A model generated the notes under the pieces. It did no database searches, was not told the DNA's origin, and worked only from the letters and a program-made list of their open reading frames with translations. 64,000 nt of DNA from Paguma larvata. Taxonomy: Eukaryota > Chordata > Mammalia > Carnivora > Viverridae. The DNA is taken from positions 88,093,889 through 88,157,888 of the forward strand of contig CM057829.1 of assembly GCA_030068075.1 (NCBI GenBank), in the 5' to 3' direction. Position numbers and translations under genes: made by a program. Each line of letters begins with the position of its first letter. Within the stretch, counting starts at the first letter, position 1. This document shows, piece by piece, positions 11,900 through 24,548 of this stretch.

Positions 11900-12237
11900 A
11901 CAGAATACTATAAACCGGGGTGGCTTAATAACAATAAATATGTATTTCTCACAGTTCTGGAGGCCAGGAAGTCCAAGATCATGACACACACCGGTGTCCG
12001 GTGACAGCCCACCTCCTGGTTCACAGAGTGCAGCTGGTCTTTTCCTTGGGTCCTCCCCTGGCAGAAAGGGAAGGGATCTTTTCCGGGTCTCTTAGAAGAG
12101 CAGTAACCCCGTTGCTAAGGGGGCCACTCTCATGATCCAAGCATCTCCTTAAGGGCCACACCTCCTAATACCATCACACTGGACATTAGGTTTCAACATA
12201 CTAATTTTGGGAGGACTCAAACATTCAGACCAGCGCA
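11900..12237 (+). repeat. old interspersed element
   Basis: Shares the GGGTGGCTTAA ... TTTCTCACAGTTCTGGAGG block with copies at 3.73 and 26.53 kb. Confidence 0.5.
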
Positions 12238-12590
12238 CTTAACACCGTAAGAAAGTAGGTAGTTTGCCCAGAGAACACAGAGTTCATCCCTGCAAGAGAT
12301 CCCTCCCATCATCTCTTACCTTATTCCTTTCAACCTGGAGACACAAGAAAGACAGAGGGGATGGTTCTAGTTTATCTCCCCGACCCTGTTTTCCTGTCCT
12401 GTCCTTTTTGAGGTGACCTATAGCCCAGAGCTGCCATCTTCCTGATACCTGATTCTTTCTTCATTCTTTCAACTAACTGTAAATACAGGCGTGCTGAGGC
12501 CAGATGCCTTGTTTGTGTGTTTCAAGTCCTGTGCCTGGCACATTGTGAGCACTCAACACTGGTTAAATGAATGAACCATTATTTCACTGA
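12238..12590. other. intergenic with L2-like 3' end
   Basis: 12500-12575 (GTGCCTGGCACATTG ... AAATGAATGAA) looks like the tail of an L2 on +. Nothing else recognised before the CpG island. Confidence 0.45.
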
Positions 12591-13420
12591 GCGCTTCGGT
12601 GCGCGCGGTACAGCTCTAGGAGCTGGAATAAGGAAGTAATGAGTACACTGCGCTTGCTTCGGAGGCCGACACACTGGTGGAAACAAAACCCGACGCGAAG
12701 TGCTCTGCCTCACAGAGGGAACTCTGGGCTGAGACTAGCGCAGGGCGGCGCTGGGTGGCGTGCGCGACTGCAGGGTCTGTCTCCGCCGGGTTCGTGCTCC
12801 TCAGGTTCCCGCAGCGCGCACCGATCTGCAGCGCCAGTAACAGACTCGGGAGAGGTTTATACGCCAGATGATTCCTCCCAAAGGACTCGCCCGGGGCGTT
12901 CCGCTCTCGCTTCCAGACGCCTCCCGGTGCTCCAGGGTTCTGCGGCACACACCTGTCGACCGCGTCGGCCCAGCTGAGGCTCAGGCCGGCAGGACTCCAG
13001 GGAGCGATGCCCTTCCCCCGCCTCCGCCAGGCTGCGGACCAGAAGAGCAGCGAGGCCTCGAAAAAAAAAAAATCCCCCAAACAAAAACAAAACCAGTAAA
13101 AAAAGATCCAAAGTTCTTCCTGGCGACCTCACCCGCTCCGCTGTGTGGATGAGGTGAGCACCCGGGTTTGAAGCCCGGGGAAGCGCCTGAAGCGCAGCCT
13201 AGAGGGCGGCTGGGGCACTGCGCAGCCCTGCGCCGCTTCCCGCGGACGCCGCTCGCGGTGCTGCAGCGTCCTCCCGAAGGCGCTTTCACTTCGGTCCGAA
13301 GGGGCGAACAGCCGCTGTGGTGCTTCCTCTCTCCGCCTCAGGTTTTAGCAGGAGCCAGAGAAACCCGCCGTGCCCGGGCACCAGTGTCACAGACGGAATT
13401 CCGAGGAGAACCCGGAGCTC
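12590..13420. promoter_or_regulatory. CpG island, no assigned gene
   Basis: Many CG dinucleotides in an otherwise AT-rich, SINE-rich stretch. A donor-like GAG|GTGAGC lies at 13154 on +. A short A-rich stretch (about 13060-13110) breaks it. I searched by eye for the CCNC N-terminal exon on the minus strand, the expected human neighbour, and did not find it. Confidence 0.6.
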
Positions 13421-14004
13421 TTCTTGTATCTTACACCTTGAATAATTGCGAGAGACCCCGAGGAGGGGGCGCGGCTGAGGCTTTGGTGCTGGCAGAGGAA
13501 GCCACAGCCGCCCAGCACGCAGGGGCATGCACGAGTCTCCTCCGTGAACCAGTTTTGCCGACCTGCACGGCCTTGGAAGCCCAGGGAACAGACTATTTTT
13601 TACTGAAGCAGAGTTCTGAAGCCCTATTACCGGCGCCTGAAGTCTCCAAACACCGCCTGCGCTATCATTGTGTGGCAAATTCGGGGGTAGGGGTGGGGTG
13701 GAGGACTAGCAAAGGAAGATTTAATCTCTCACCAGGTTTTTTGCATCTGGACCCTCCCGTCACTTGTGTCTTACTTAAGGATAAAGTTAGACTTCACCAG
13801 GCACCAGGTATTTCGACTGACAGTTTCAACATTTTCACCTACAGAAGTTTCTTAAAGACAAAAGTCTTCCTTCTTGATAAGCATGCCTTCTTGTTTGTGT
13901 TTCATAATGTACAGAATCAAATTGCCCACCATGGACACAGGAAAACAATCACTACCTTTTACAGTCACAGTCATCGATTTTCTGTATTTGTCCTTAGGAT
14001 ATGA
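13168..14004 (+). other. long open frame leaving the CpG island, coding status doubtful
   Basis: A 278-codon frame starts in the GC-rich island and continues for about 300 nt into AT-rich DNA before a stop. I recognise no domain, signal peptide or repeat in it. The first half could be open by chance because of GC content; the second half is less easily explained that way. Most likely a chance frame. Confidence 0.12.
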
Positions 14005-14700
14005 ATACTTACATTGAGCAGTTTATTCATCTCTGGTTGTAACTCTTTGACTAAGTGGAATTAATTTTATGCATTCAAACCTTTTTTTATAGAGAAGTAA
14101 ACAATAGTCCTTGGAGTCTCCCTGGTATCGCTCCAGGAAATAACCTACACGCACCAAGTCCTTGACCTAGGTCTGTTTTTTTCTAAGCTTCAAAATCTGG
14201 GTCTGATTCCAAATGTGAGCCTGGGGCCACGAAAGTGAACTGGCCAGCTTTTTCCTGTGTACAATCTGTCTTTCTTTGCAATGATCACCAAGCTCTGCAG
14301 ACCTTTGAATGCTGTCTACAGTTACCTCGCAGTGTTCCTGAAAACGAGGGGAGAGATCCTCTGTGAAGGGCCTGGAAGGTCCTAGAATAATGCTTCTCAA
14401 GCACTAGCACAGCTGCCCCATAATAAGCGCTCATTACGTGTTCATGGAACGCATGAATGATGCATGAATTTGGGGTCCTCACACCCAGAGGTCTGTTATT
14501 CAAACTTTAACAAACGAATGTGACTTCTTGCTTCTCTTGTTATCATTTATGTCTTTATCAGTAAAATGCATTTAATGAAATTATTTTAAAGGGCTTCCTG
14601 CCTTGGGAGTCTGACACCAGCCTGATACAGTGGTGACAAGCACTGCCTTGCTCTGATTTCGGCTCCCCGGATCCCTCCACCCCGACTCAACGTTCGTGGA
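14005..14700. other. spacer between the two CpG islands
   Basis: Repeat-free, moderate-GC sequence. No gene found. Confidence 0.4.
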
Positions 14701-15400
14701 GCTGTGGGAGCCCGGCTCCCCGTGCTTTGCCCTCTGCAGGTGAATAACGCTCCAGTCAGGGCAGCGAGGGTAGGGTGGGGTGGGGTGGGGGGCGGAGGCG
14801 CAGAGCCCGTCCGGAGCGCGGGTGGCAGGTAGTAGTGCGGCGCAGGGGGCGGGCGGGGTCCACAGAGGACCTTCGCTTTCGGCTAAGGCTTCTGTGGCCG
14901 CGAGCGGCTTTCTATGAGCGCGTGGTCGCCAGGACACGGCGACGCAAGCCGACCACTAAGAAGGCATTCGAGCGGCGTGAAATGTCCACAGGGGGGAAGA
15001 GGCAAAGGTCTTGCACGCAGGTCGGGGGCGAGCCTTTCCTCTCCGCCTCCGTAGGAAGACAGCCAGGCCGCCCGGTAGATCCAACCCCGGAAGGAAGGGA
15101 GAGGGATGCGGGAAGGCTGGGGCGCTCCTCCCCTCCGCTCGTCGGGGGTAGGGGCGGAAGCGAGGCCTGGCGCTCTACAGCCCCCGAGTTAGGCTGTCCC
15201 AGGGGGGCCCCCTGGTCGCCGCAGCGGCTTCCCCGAGCCGGGAGTGGTACCGTCCTAATCCCCAGCCCAGGGATTGGGACGTCCCTTTCAGGCGGCAGGG
15301 GGAGGGTCTTGGCCAGACCCGCCAAGATCCCCAGCGTTCCTCTCACTGCCAGGGGCTTGCTCACCACCCTCCCGCGTTCGTGCCGATGCCCGACGTCACA
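14700..15400. promoter_or_regulatory. second CpG island, no assigned gene
   Basis: GC- and CpG-rich from a G-rich run (14770-14795) to about 15400. Open frames on both strands (14775-15533 on +, 14912-15691 on -) overlap each other and show no recognisable protein, so they are treated as compositional. It lies 1.3 kb from the first island, so the two may be one split regulatory domain. Confidence 0.55.
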
Positions 15401-15757
15401 CAGTTTTGCGAAGGGGCTGAAGAAGCAAATGGAACGCATGGAGTCACACTTCTTTCCTTTCTCACATCTGTGGTTGTCAAAGGGAGCTCTGTGTGGAACT
15501 TTTCTGCACCTGATCGTCACTTGGGGGCAATGAAGTATAAACGTATGCCCTGAGCAAACGTTTCTTGTAGCTGACCCGGCTACTTGCATTGCTCCAGAAA
15601 AAAGGAATCTTTTTGAGATCCTAGCATTCGTTGTAATGAATTGTACTGTACATCTAGAAGGTACAATAGATTGTTGGGATTTATTTTCCAAAAAGGAGGT
15701 AGAGTTGTAATGTTATTACCAATTTCTAACCAGTTTTTAAAAGGCCAAACAACGCTG

Positions 15758-15948
15758 GGGCGCCTGGGTGGCTCAATCGGTTAAGGGTTCACTCTTGATT
15801 TTAGCTCAGGTCCTACTCTCACAGGTGGTGGGATCAAGCCCTACGTGGGGTTCTGTGCTAAGGGTGTGCAGCCTGCTTGGGATTCTGTCTCTCCTTCGCT
15901 CTCTGCACCCCCCACCATCTCTCAAAACAAATAAACTTAAAAAAAAAA
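15758..15948 (+). repeat. felid Can-SINE
   Basis: Flanked by AAAAGGCCAAACAAnGCTG on both sides (15739-15757 and 15949-15967). Confidence 0.93.
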
Positions 15949-15967
15949 AAAAGGCCAAACAATGCTG

Positions 15968-16540
15968 AAAGATAAATTAGTTGCAAGTACAGGTGGGAAA
16001 ATATTAGGAAAATTAGTGAAAACAACTATTGAAAACTGGTTCCTCTTTTTTATTCTCTTCCAGCAATTGTCTTCCTTCTATTTCAATCTCCAGTTTTGCA
16101 AGAAGAAAAAGCAAAGCAAAATACCCACATCTCATACTAGATTACAGATATTGTTGTAGAATTATTCAAATGAACACCCAAAGTTTCTTTCTTCTTTGAT
16201 GTGGAGATCTAACTACCACGTCTTAAAAAGTTGGGCAGAAACTTTTTTTAGGACAGGACTTTCCGATAGTTGAAACACTGGTTCATTTCAATTTATATAT
16301 CCAAGCTAAACCTGTCTTGATCTTCTCAGATGTACTTTCTACCGAAGTAGAAAGTATTGCCTAATTTGGAACATGTCTTATTAGGAATAAGTTTGTAACG
16401 CTGAGAGTGAAAGGTTTTTGTCTCTTCCAACTAATATCATTTTTATATAAACATCTTGTTTTAAAATGAATATTTCAGCTTACCATATCTCAATATCCTC
16501 AGTCTTAGATTTATTTGGTAATATGAAAAAAGGACATATT
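15968..16540. other. intergenic, nothing recognised
   Basis: AT-rich, no supported gene or repeat. Confidence 0.4.
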
Positions 16541-16750
16541 CTTTTTTAATGTTTATTTATTTTGAGAGAGAGAATGCGTGCATACAAGCTCAAGTAGGGG
16601 AGGGGAAGAGAGAGTGAGAGAGAATCTCAAGCAGGCACAGCACCGTCAGTGCAGAGTCCCATGTGGGGCTCGATCCCACCAACTGTGAGATCATGACCTG
16701 AGCCAGTCAACAGTCAGATGCCTAATCAACTGAGAAACCCAGGTGCTCCC
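16541..16750 (-). repeat. felid Can-SINE
   Basis: Diverged head end (GAGAAACCCAGGTGCTCCC), so an older copy. Confidence 0.85.
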
Positions 16751-17063
16751 CTAAAAGAGACACATTCTTAATTTTGATTTTCTCCCATGTTCATTGTGTG
16801 TGGTGCCAAGAATGAAAAACCATAGGTTAGAGGCTTGAAGAAATTAGAACCATCGTTAGTTCACAAATTCCAACTTGGAAGAGCATGTAACTTTCTTTCC
16901 GAGATCAAACAATATTTACTTTTCTTTTCCAAGTGGTACCTGCCAGCCTTCCATTCTAATAATAGGAAGGCTTGAGAATTAGTTCTCTATTATACAGACA
17001 GTATGAAAACAAGTAGGAATGGTTTTCATGGCCAACACACACATTTAATTTATTTTATTTTCC

Positions 17064-17292
17064 TTTTTTTGTTTTTAATTATTTAAATTTTTTTATTTAA
17101 CATTTTTATTTATTTTTGAGAGAGAATGAGAAGGAGAAGGTCAGAGAGAGAGGGAGACACAGAATCCTAGGCAGGCTCCAAGCTCTGAGCTGTCAGCACA
17201 GAGCCCAATGTGGGGCTCAAACCCACGAACCATGAGATCATGACCTGAGTCAAAGTCAGACACTTAACTGACTGAGCCACCCAGGAACCCCT
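17064..17292 (-). repeat. felid Can-SINE
   Basis: Bounded by near-identical TTTATTTTnTTTTCC duplications. Confidence 0.9.
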
Positions 17293-17599
17293 GAATTTAT
17301 TTTGTTTTCCTTGTGAATATTATGTGAAGTCTAGTTAATTCTCCATTGTCATCATCTTTATCATCTAAAATAATCAAAATTAGAATTTTGATGGTAATGT
17401 GATCCAGAGTTTAAACAGTATCAATAATTTTAAAAATTGCTTCGATGATTATCTGGGAGCTTTAGCCTTGACTGAATAGCTATGGTTCCTTAAAATGGAA
17501 TAAATTTCAAGAAAGTATAGCCTGTGTCTTTAGTATTCTAATTATTATATAAACATTTTGTCACTTTTTATAACTTTAAATATTCCAGTTGCCTTTAAA

Positions 17600-17804
17600 A
17601 TTTTTTTTAATGTTTATTTTTGAGAGACATAGAGACAGAGCGTGAGCGGGGGAAGGGAAGAGAGAGCGAGGTACAGAATCCAAAGCAGGCTCCAGGCTCT
17701 GAGCCATCAGCACAGAGCCCGACACAGGGCTCGAACTCACAGACCGTGAGATCATGACCTGAGCTGAAGTCAGCTGCTTAACCTACTGAGCCACCCAGGC
17801 GCCC
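17600..17804 (-). repeat. felid Can-SINE
   Basis: CAGTTGCCTTTAAA repeated on both sides; head end GAGCCACCCAGGCGCCCC intact. Confidence 0.93.
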
Positions 17805-17819
17805 CTTCAGTTGCCTTTA

Positions 17820-18695
17820 AATTGCTTTGTCCTTAAACATACCAAAAATTTTGAGAGTTTACCCATAGGTTATATCTACAGAGAGTTATTATTGGGAAAA
17901 ATCACTTGTCCTGAAATTATGCCTGTGTTTTGATGACTTTAAAGTGACTTTGTGGGATTTCCCCATTTTTTGGTTTAATGTATTTGTTATAATGAGAGAG
18001 GAAGTGTTTCTCTGTTGTTGGATCATAAAATATTGAGGCCGAGGAAGCTCGAATATGACCAGAATAGAGGAATAAAGAGGAAAACTGAAATAAGAATCTA
18101 TATCTCTCAGATGTTCATCTGGTCCAGTGTCAGTAAGCATCAAGTTAAGATGTTCCGTGGAACTTATTTTAATCAAGCAAACTAGAAGACTCATATCTAC
18201 TTTATTTGACTTATATCTTACCTATATATGTTTGTATTTTTACCCAAGCCTCTTGATGCCCCTTCGATGCTGAGATACTTGGCTTCATGAGATACAATAC
18301 AAATGATTTTTAGGAGTTGTCTAGTAACTAGGTTATGGTGGCATTTGGTAGGACTGCGTTAAAAGACGAGAGTTCAGCTACATTTGGGAGAAAAAAAAAT
18401 GATTGTCCAGAGAAGGTGATCAATTCAGATTATAACTATCTTGGTTTCAGACTCCAGAATCAAATCTCTTTAGGTGAATGCACCTAAAAGCTCATTGAGA
18501 TCCTGCTCACTCACATTGACTGGGACCCCAGTGCTGCTCACATGAGAACTTGTCATCATGCTGGGTATGACACTTGCAGGTCAGTCTTCCTGCCTGTAAT
18601 GGAGGAGTGCTAGACAGGGCCAATCCCTCTGGCTTCCAAGAGGAGGCATTAGAAGACCAAGATGAAAAGGAGACATTGCTTCTCTCATCTCCCTT
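17820..18695. other. intergenic, nothing recognised
   Basis: AT-rich stretch; the open frame at 17889-18194 (-) shows no recognisable domain. Confidence 0.35.
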
Positions 18696-18911
18696 TTTTT
18701 TTTTTTTAAATTTTTTAAATGTTTATTTACTTTTGAGAGAGAGAGAGAGAGAATACAAGCAGGAGAGGAGCAGAGAGGGAGACACAGAATCTGAAGCAGG
18801 CTCCAGGCTGAGCTGTCAGCATAGACCCGGCGTGGGGCACGAACTCACGAAGTGTGAGATCATGACTGACCTGAAGTCGGACGTTCAACCGACTGAGCCC
18901 CCGAGACGCCC
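18696..18911 (-). repeat. felid Can-SINE
   Basis: Poly(T) start and CGACTGAGCCCCCGAGACGCC end. Confidence 0.88.
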
Positions 18912-18999
18912 TCTAACTTCCCTTTTTAAGGACGTTAGAGGAAGCACATGAGGTGGAAAGGCCAACTGCCCCTCTCACTGGTGTACAGCTTTGGCAACT

Positions 19000-19100
19000 G
19001 TGGTTACCTATCGTGCCTCAGTTTCCTCTTATCAGATGGAGAGGTTCAGACTAGATGATTGTTAAGGCCTTTTCAGTTTTGTGATTTGATGACAGATGAG
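19000..19100 (+). repeat. MIR-like fragment
   Basis: Contains GTGCCTCAGTTTCCTCTTATC, a typical MIR core. Confidence 0.5.
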
Positions 19101-19299
19101 GAGGGATAAGATTAGGGATTGAATTGTCGAGCTGGTCTCCCAATATGCCAGAAGTTTTCAGGGATATGTTGTTATCAAGCATTCTGATTTAACTCTCAAT
19201 TAACTCAGCAGTTCTCCCTTTCTCTCCTTTGCACCATCAGTATTTTCCTCTTGTGTGAATCATTACCATCATCAGACAAGCCTGCTGTAATATCGACCA

Positions 19300-20700
19300 A
19301 CCTTTAAAACTCCAAATTTGACCTCATATGCTCCTAAAGTTACCACCCTTTATTATCTGGCTCCCTTTATAGCAAAACTCATTTAAAAGGTAGCTTAGGG
19401 TCACTGTCCCTACTTCCTGTTTCCCATTCTCTTTTGAACCCCACTTACCGGATTTTCATCTCCATTAGTCCAATGGAAACTTCTGCCAAAGTCAGCATTG
19501 ACAACCATGTTACCACTTCTTAATGATAGACTCTTAAATTCTCATCTTACTTGACCTTTCAGCAGTATATGACAGAGATTGTCATTCCTTTTTTTTTTTT
19601 TTTCTAGAAACCTCACTTGACTTCCAGGACACTACTCCTTTAGTTCTCCTTCTTTACTGGTTGTTCCTTTTGTCCTCTCTGCCAGTTCTTCCTTACCTGT
19701 CTGACTTCTAAAAGCCGGAGTGCCTCAAAGCTCAGTCCTTGGATTTTTTCATCTCTAGCTGCACTCATTCCTTTAACAATCTCACTCATTATCATGACTT
19801 CGAGTATACACTTTATGCTAATGACTTCCTAATTTATATCTCCAGGCTGACTGCTCCTCTAAAATCTAAATTTATACACTTCAACTTCCTCTTTATGTTC
19901 TTCTCCACCTGAATATCTAACGGACAGTTCAAATTTAACATGGACTCTTGTGTTCCTCCTCAGATTTGCTGCTCCTTCAGTGTTTTTCATCTTAGCAAAT
20001 GACAAATCCATACTAACAATTTGCTTATTCCAAAAACCTAGGTGTCATCTTTGATTCCTCTTTCTTTCATACTCCAATCCAATCCATCAGGAAATACTGG
20101 TGGCTCTGCCTTAGAAACATCTCCAGAAGTTTGCCTCTTTTCATCACCACCACCATCTTGGTTCAAACCACTACCATCTCTCTCCCGGATATTGTTACAG
20201 TCTCCTAATTAGTCTGTGCTTCTACTTTTGTCCCTTTTAACTTATTGTCAATATTGTACCCAGTGTGATCCTTTGAAAGTAAAATTTGAATTGTGTTACA
20301 CACATGTTCGAAACTCTGTGATGATTTCTCGTATTACTGAGGTAAAATCCACGGTTCTTAACATGACTCAGAAGACTCTATGTGGACAGGCCCAATTATT
20401 TTCTCTCTAATCTCATTTCCTACCACTCTGTCTCTCACACACTCTTTTCTAGTCATCCTGGCCTTCTTGCTATACCTGAAATTTACTACGCACATTTCTG
20501 CCATGGGACCTTTGCGCCTGCCCCAGATACCTCATGTGGACTTCTACACTTCTTTTGAGTCTGAAACATCATCTTATCAGAGACCCTTCCTGGCTGTCCC
20601 ATATAAATTAACACCGTCCTTCATCAGTATCTTATTATTTACCTTGCTTTTTTTTTTTGTAGCATTTGTCATCTCATATTTATTTATCCAAAGGAAGAAA
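19300..20700 (+). mobile_element. old L2 LINE fragment
   Basis: Follows the L2 pattern through CACCATCTTGGTTCAAACCAC, TGTTACAGTCTCCTAATTAG, TGATCCTTTGAAAGTAAAAT and GGGACCTTTGCGCCTG. Open frames in it are short and decayed. Confidence 0.65.
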
Positions 20701-21081
20701 TGTTCTAAAGTTGGTTAATTGCAATTACTCAGAATGGCTTAAGGACAAATCTCTGGCCTCCTTAGCATTTTGGTTTCTGTCCTCAGGTTTATTCCCTCCT
20801 GACTGATTATTGCCATTCTAAGAGTCTCATCCTCACATGACATTCAAAGGCAGAAATAATTGGCATTCTTTTCTTTTGGACACCTCTTTTAAAGATCAGG
20901 ATCAGCCTTTTTATATGCATCTCCAGAAAACTTGCCCTCACGTCTTTTTGGCTGCTATTGTCCCGCATGTCCATTCCTCAAGCAGTCACAAACAAGAGAA
21001 CTGCCATGATTGAGGTAAACTAATCAAGATTCACTTCCTGGAATTTGGAGGGTCTTAGCATTCCCTAAAACACTTAGTAAT

Positions 21082-21296
21082 TATTTTAAAAGTTTATTTA
21101 TTTTGAGAGAAAGAGAGAGAGAGAGAGAGAGCATGCACATGTGCATGAGCAGGGGAGGGGCAGACAGAGAGGGAGGTAGAGAATCCCAAACAGGCTCTGT
21201 GCTCTCAGCTTAGAGTCCTCCATGGGGCTCGATCCCATAGATCATGAGCTGAAATCAAGAGTCAGATGCTTAAACCACTGAGGCACCCAGGCACAT
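21082..21296 (-). repeat. felid Can-SINE
   Basis: Contains a GA run; head end diverged (GAGGCACCCAGGCACA). Confidence 0.87.
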
Positions 21297-21402
21297 ATCC
21301 CCACCTTTTTAAAGTTAATTAACCATTTTTATGCACAAATAAAAATCAGGGTTCTGTTAGTAAGAAAGAAGTTGGGGATGATGGCTGTTGGGCGGAGATC
21401 TT

Positions 21403-21610
21403 TTTTTTTTTAAATGTTTATTTATTTTTGAGAGACATAGAGACGGAGCGTGAGAAGGGCAGAGAGAGAGGGAGATACAAAATCTGAAGCAGGCTCCAGG
21501 CTCTGAGCTGTCAGCACAGAGCCCGACATGGGGCTCGAACTCACAGACCGTGAGATCATGACCTGAGCCGAAGTCGGACGCCTAACCGACTGAGCCACCC
21601 AGGCGCCCCT
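21403..21610 (-). repeat. felid Can-SINE
   Basis: GGGnGGAGATCTT duplicated at 21390-21402 and 21611-21623. Confidence 0.94.
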
Positions 21611-21764
21611 GGGTGGAGATCTTAACAGTGTTTTCCACACCTGTGATCAATCACAACTCCCGTTTTGTTGGCCAAAGTTGCTCTCACATGTCTAGGCAGG
21701 TGATCGTCTGAATCAAGGCAATTCCTCCCATTTATATCTGTTGAATTTAATCGTATTAACTTAT

Positions 21765-22165
21765 TATCTATTGCCGAATAATGAACCACTTTGAAACTTA
21801 GTGGCATAGAGCAACTATTTATTTGTTCATTCTTCTGCGTTTGGTCTGGGCTTACCTGTATGGATCTTCTGCTGGCATCACCCCTGTAATCTTTTGGTAG
21901 GCAGCTGGGAGTTAGGCCTCCCTCCTTTTATTTTCATGGAGATGACATCAGGCTTCTTCATATGGTAATCGACAGTGTGTCAAAAAAGGCAAGCCCAAAG
22001 TGCAAATAGTTATCAAGTTTCTGCTGGTGTCACATGTGCTGATGTCCCACTGAGCAGAGCAAGTTACATGGCTAAGTCCAGAGTCTGTGTGAGAGGACAC
22101 GACACACAGGCATGGACACCAGCAGGTTCGATTCGCTGGGGATGATTAAGTAACAGTTTACCACA
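21765..22165 (+). repeat. old interspersed element, related pattern
   Basis: TTATTATCTATTGCCGAATAA ... CTTAGTGGCATAGAGCAAC resembles the 'ctgctgtaacaaattacc ... ttagtggctta' class. Confidence 0.4.
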
Positions 22166-22274
22166 GGAGGAAACTATTGAAGAGAAAAGAAAAGTTACTG
22201 GAAGAATTGTGGAAAATCAAAAAGCTGTTTCTTTTGGAATGCTATACAACTTCTCTAAGATGTGACTGAGTGAG

Positions 22275-22340
22275 ATATATATATATATATCTATACATAT
22301 ATCTATATCTATATATATCCATGTCTATATCTATATAAAA
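22275..22340. repeat. (TA)/(TATC)-type microsatellite
   Basis: ATAT and CTATAT repeats. Confidence 0.85.
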
Positions 22341-22399
22341 CAAGTCAGTAGGATAAAACTTTTACTATGTACAATTTGTTATATATTTTAAAATTAGTA

Positions 22400-23460
22400 A
22401 GTTAATTATCTAAATCTGAATTCAAGTATGGATGAAGGCAATAGAATCAAGTACAGGAAAGAAATGAAGCATCTTTCTAAATATTTTTCTCGTACAAAGC
22501 AACAAAGCTTTGTCCTGATTTATTCTCTATTGATCCTATTTTACTCAGCATCACTGGGTTGTAAAAACAAAAGTCAAGTTGTTATTTTAAAAGAACCAGA
22601 AACTCATCTTCAACCTGTCAACTTGATTAATTACTTGGCTATATATCCTAAAAACACATGTCCTTCCTGCTCTGGGGTAAGAATGGAGTAAGTGGCTTCT
22701 AACTACTGCTCTTTTGTTAAACCACTCTTTTTGTGGCTACTCGGCACGGAAATGTCTATTAAGTCATCAGAGAAGAGGACATATTTTGCTGAATTATATT
22801 TTTCCTTATGAAGTCTTGAATCCAGATACTGTCCCCAGTAGTATCTGGATTCTCTCCCCAGTGCTTGCAATCACGCTACCGCAAATCATTCCATCTTTCT
22901 CTGTTCAATTGTAAAGAATTCTAACAGCATCTTACTTTTCCTCCCTTCTCTTCCTTTTCCTCTCTCCTGCCCCTGTATTACTTCCTTCTCTCTTCCCAGT
23001 TCTTTTTTATTATTCCTTTCTCTCAACTCAACTATTCACATGTCTTCAAATTAAGCAGCTGAAATTAAAGTCCTCTGTTGTTACCACCTATGCTAAAATT
23101 GAAGACCATATTGTTATGCTTTTGGTTTGATCTTGGAATCCAGTAAGAGTACCTCCTTCATGTTAAGTAATGAAAACCTGCTTTTTCTTCCTGTACTTAA
23201 CACAGTTTTGCATTTGTTATTTTTTCCTGAAAAGAATGAAATATGTCACATAGCTGTTTAATATTAGGAACACTAAGTTCATCAGTTATGAAAAATAACC
23301 TGAAGAAGATAGATGCTATGTGAATAATTTAATACCTTTTATTAAGAGCTACTCTACTAAAATATACTTAAACCTTGGGTCAACTGATAATGTCCACAAT
23401 GTAGACCACAGACCACAAATCCATGAATGCATAGCACTCTTGTACTGGATTCAAAGGATG
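22400..23460. other. intergenic, non-repetitive
   Basis: No gene or recognised repeat; a pyrimidine-rich run at 22935-23030. It lies about 14-15 kb before the PRDM13 start, near the distance of the human macular dystrophy control site, before allowing for repeat insertions. Confidence 0.35.
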
Positions 23461-23462
23461 TC

Positions 23463-23906
23463 TTTATTTTTTATTTATTTATTTTATATAATTTATTGTC
23501 AAGTTAGCTAACATACAGTGCATACAGTGTACTCTTGACTTTGGGAGTAGATCCCCGTGATTCATCACTTACATACAACAGCCAGTGCTCAGTCCAACAA
23601 GTGCCCTCCTCAATGCCCATCACCCATTTTCCCTGCCCTCTGCCTCCCTCACCCCCATCAAGGCTCAGTTTGTTCTCTGTATTTAAGAGTCTCTGATGGT
23701 TTTCCTCCCTCTCTCTCTATAATTGTTTTTCCTTCTCTTCCCCCATGGTCTTCTGTTAAGCTTCTCAAATTCCACATATGAATGAAAACATATGATATCT
23801 GTATTTCTTTGACTGACTTATTTCACTTTACATAATACCCTCCAGGTCCATCCACATCATTGCAAATGGCAAGATTTCATTCTTTTTCATCACTGAGTAG
23901 TATTCC

Positions 23907-23950
<44 letters not shown>

Positions 23951-24548
23951 CACATATACATATACATAATATTCTTCATCCATTTATCACTTGATGACCA
24001 TTTGGGCTCTTTCCATAATTTGGCTATTGTTGAAAGTGCTGCTATAAACATTGGGGTACATGTGCCCCTATGAATCAGCACTCCTCTATCCTTTGGATAG
24101 ATTCCTAGTAGTGCTATTGCTGGATTGTAGGGTAATTCTATTTTTGATTTTTTGAGGAACCTCCATACTGTTTTCCACAGTGGCTGCACCAGTTTGCATT
24201 CCCACCAACAGTGCAAGAGGTTTCCGCTTTCTCCACATCCTTGCCAACATCTGTTGTTTCCTGAGTTATTAATTTTAGCCACTCTGACTGGTGTGAGGTG
24301 CTATCTCAATGTAGTTTTGATTTGTATTTCCCTGATGATGAGCAATGTCGAATATCTTTTCATGTATTTGTTAGCCATCTGGAAGTCTTCTTTGGAAAAG
24401 TGTCTTTCCATGTATACTGCCCATTTCATTTCTTCACTGGATTATTTGTTTTTCAGGTGTTGAGTTTGGTAAGTTCTTTATAGATTTTTGATACTAACCC
24501 TTTATCTGATATGTCATTTGCAAAGATGTCTTTATTTTGTAGAAAACT
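23463..24548 (-). mobile_element. 5'-truncated L1 (ORF2 end and 3' UTR)
   Basis: The minus-strand frame at 23890-24282 has the end of the L1 ORF2 protein (motifs [16 protein letters not shown] and NPAIALLGIYPKD), followed by 3' UTR toward 23463. A GT run lies at 23911-23947. The copy is 5'-truncated and inactive, and a SINE sits at its 5' side. Confidence 0.9.

Noticed and set aside
14775..15691. Overlapping 252- and 259-codon frames on opposite strands
   Set aside because: Mutually overlapping, low-complexity, Arg/Pro/Gly-rich, inside a CpG island; best explained by composition.
12590..15700. CCNC 5' end, expected upstream of PRDM13 by human synteny
   Set aside because: No sequence encoding the known CCNC N-terminus was found on the minus strand at either island; it probably lies outside the window.
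23890..24282. 130-codon protein frame on the minus strand
   Set aside because: It is the end of a truncated L1 ORF2, not a host gene.
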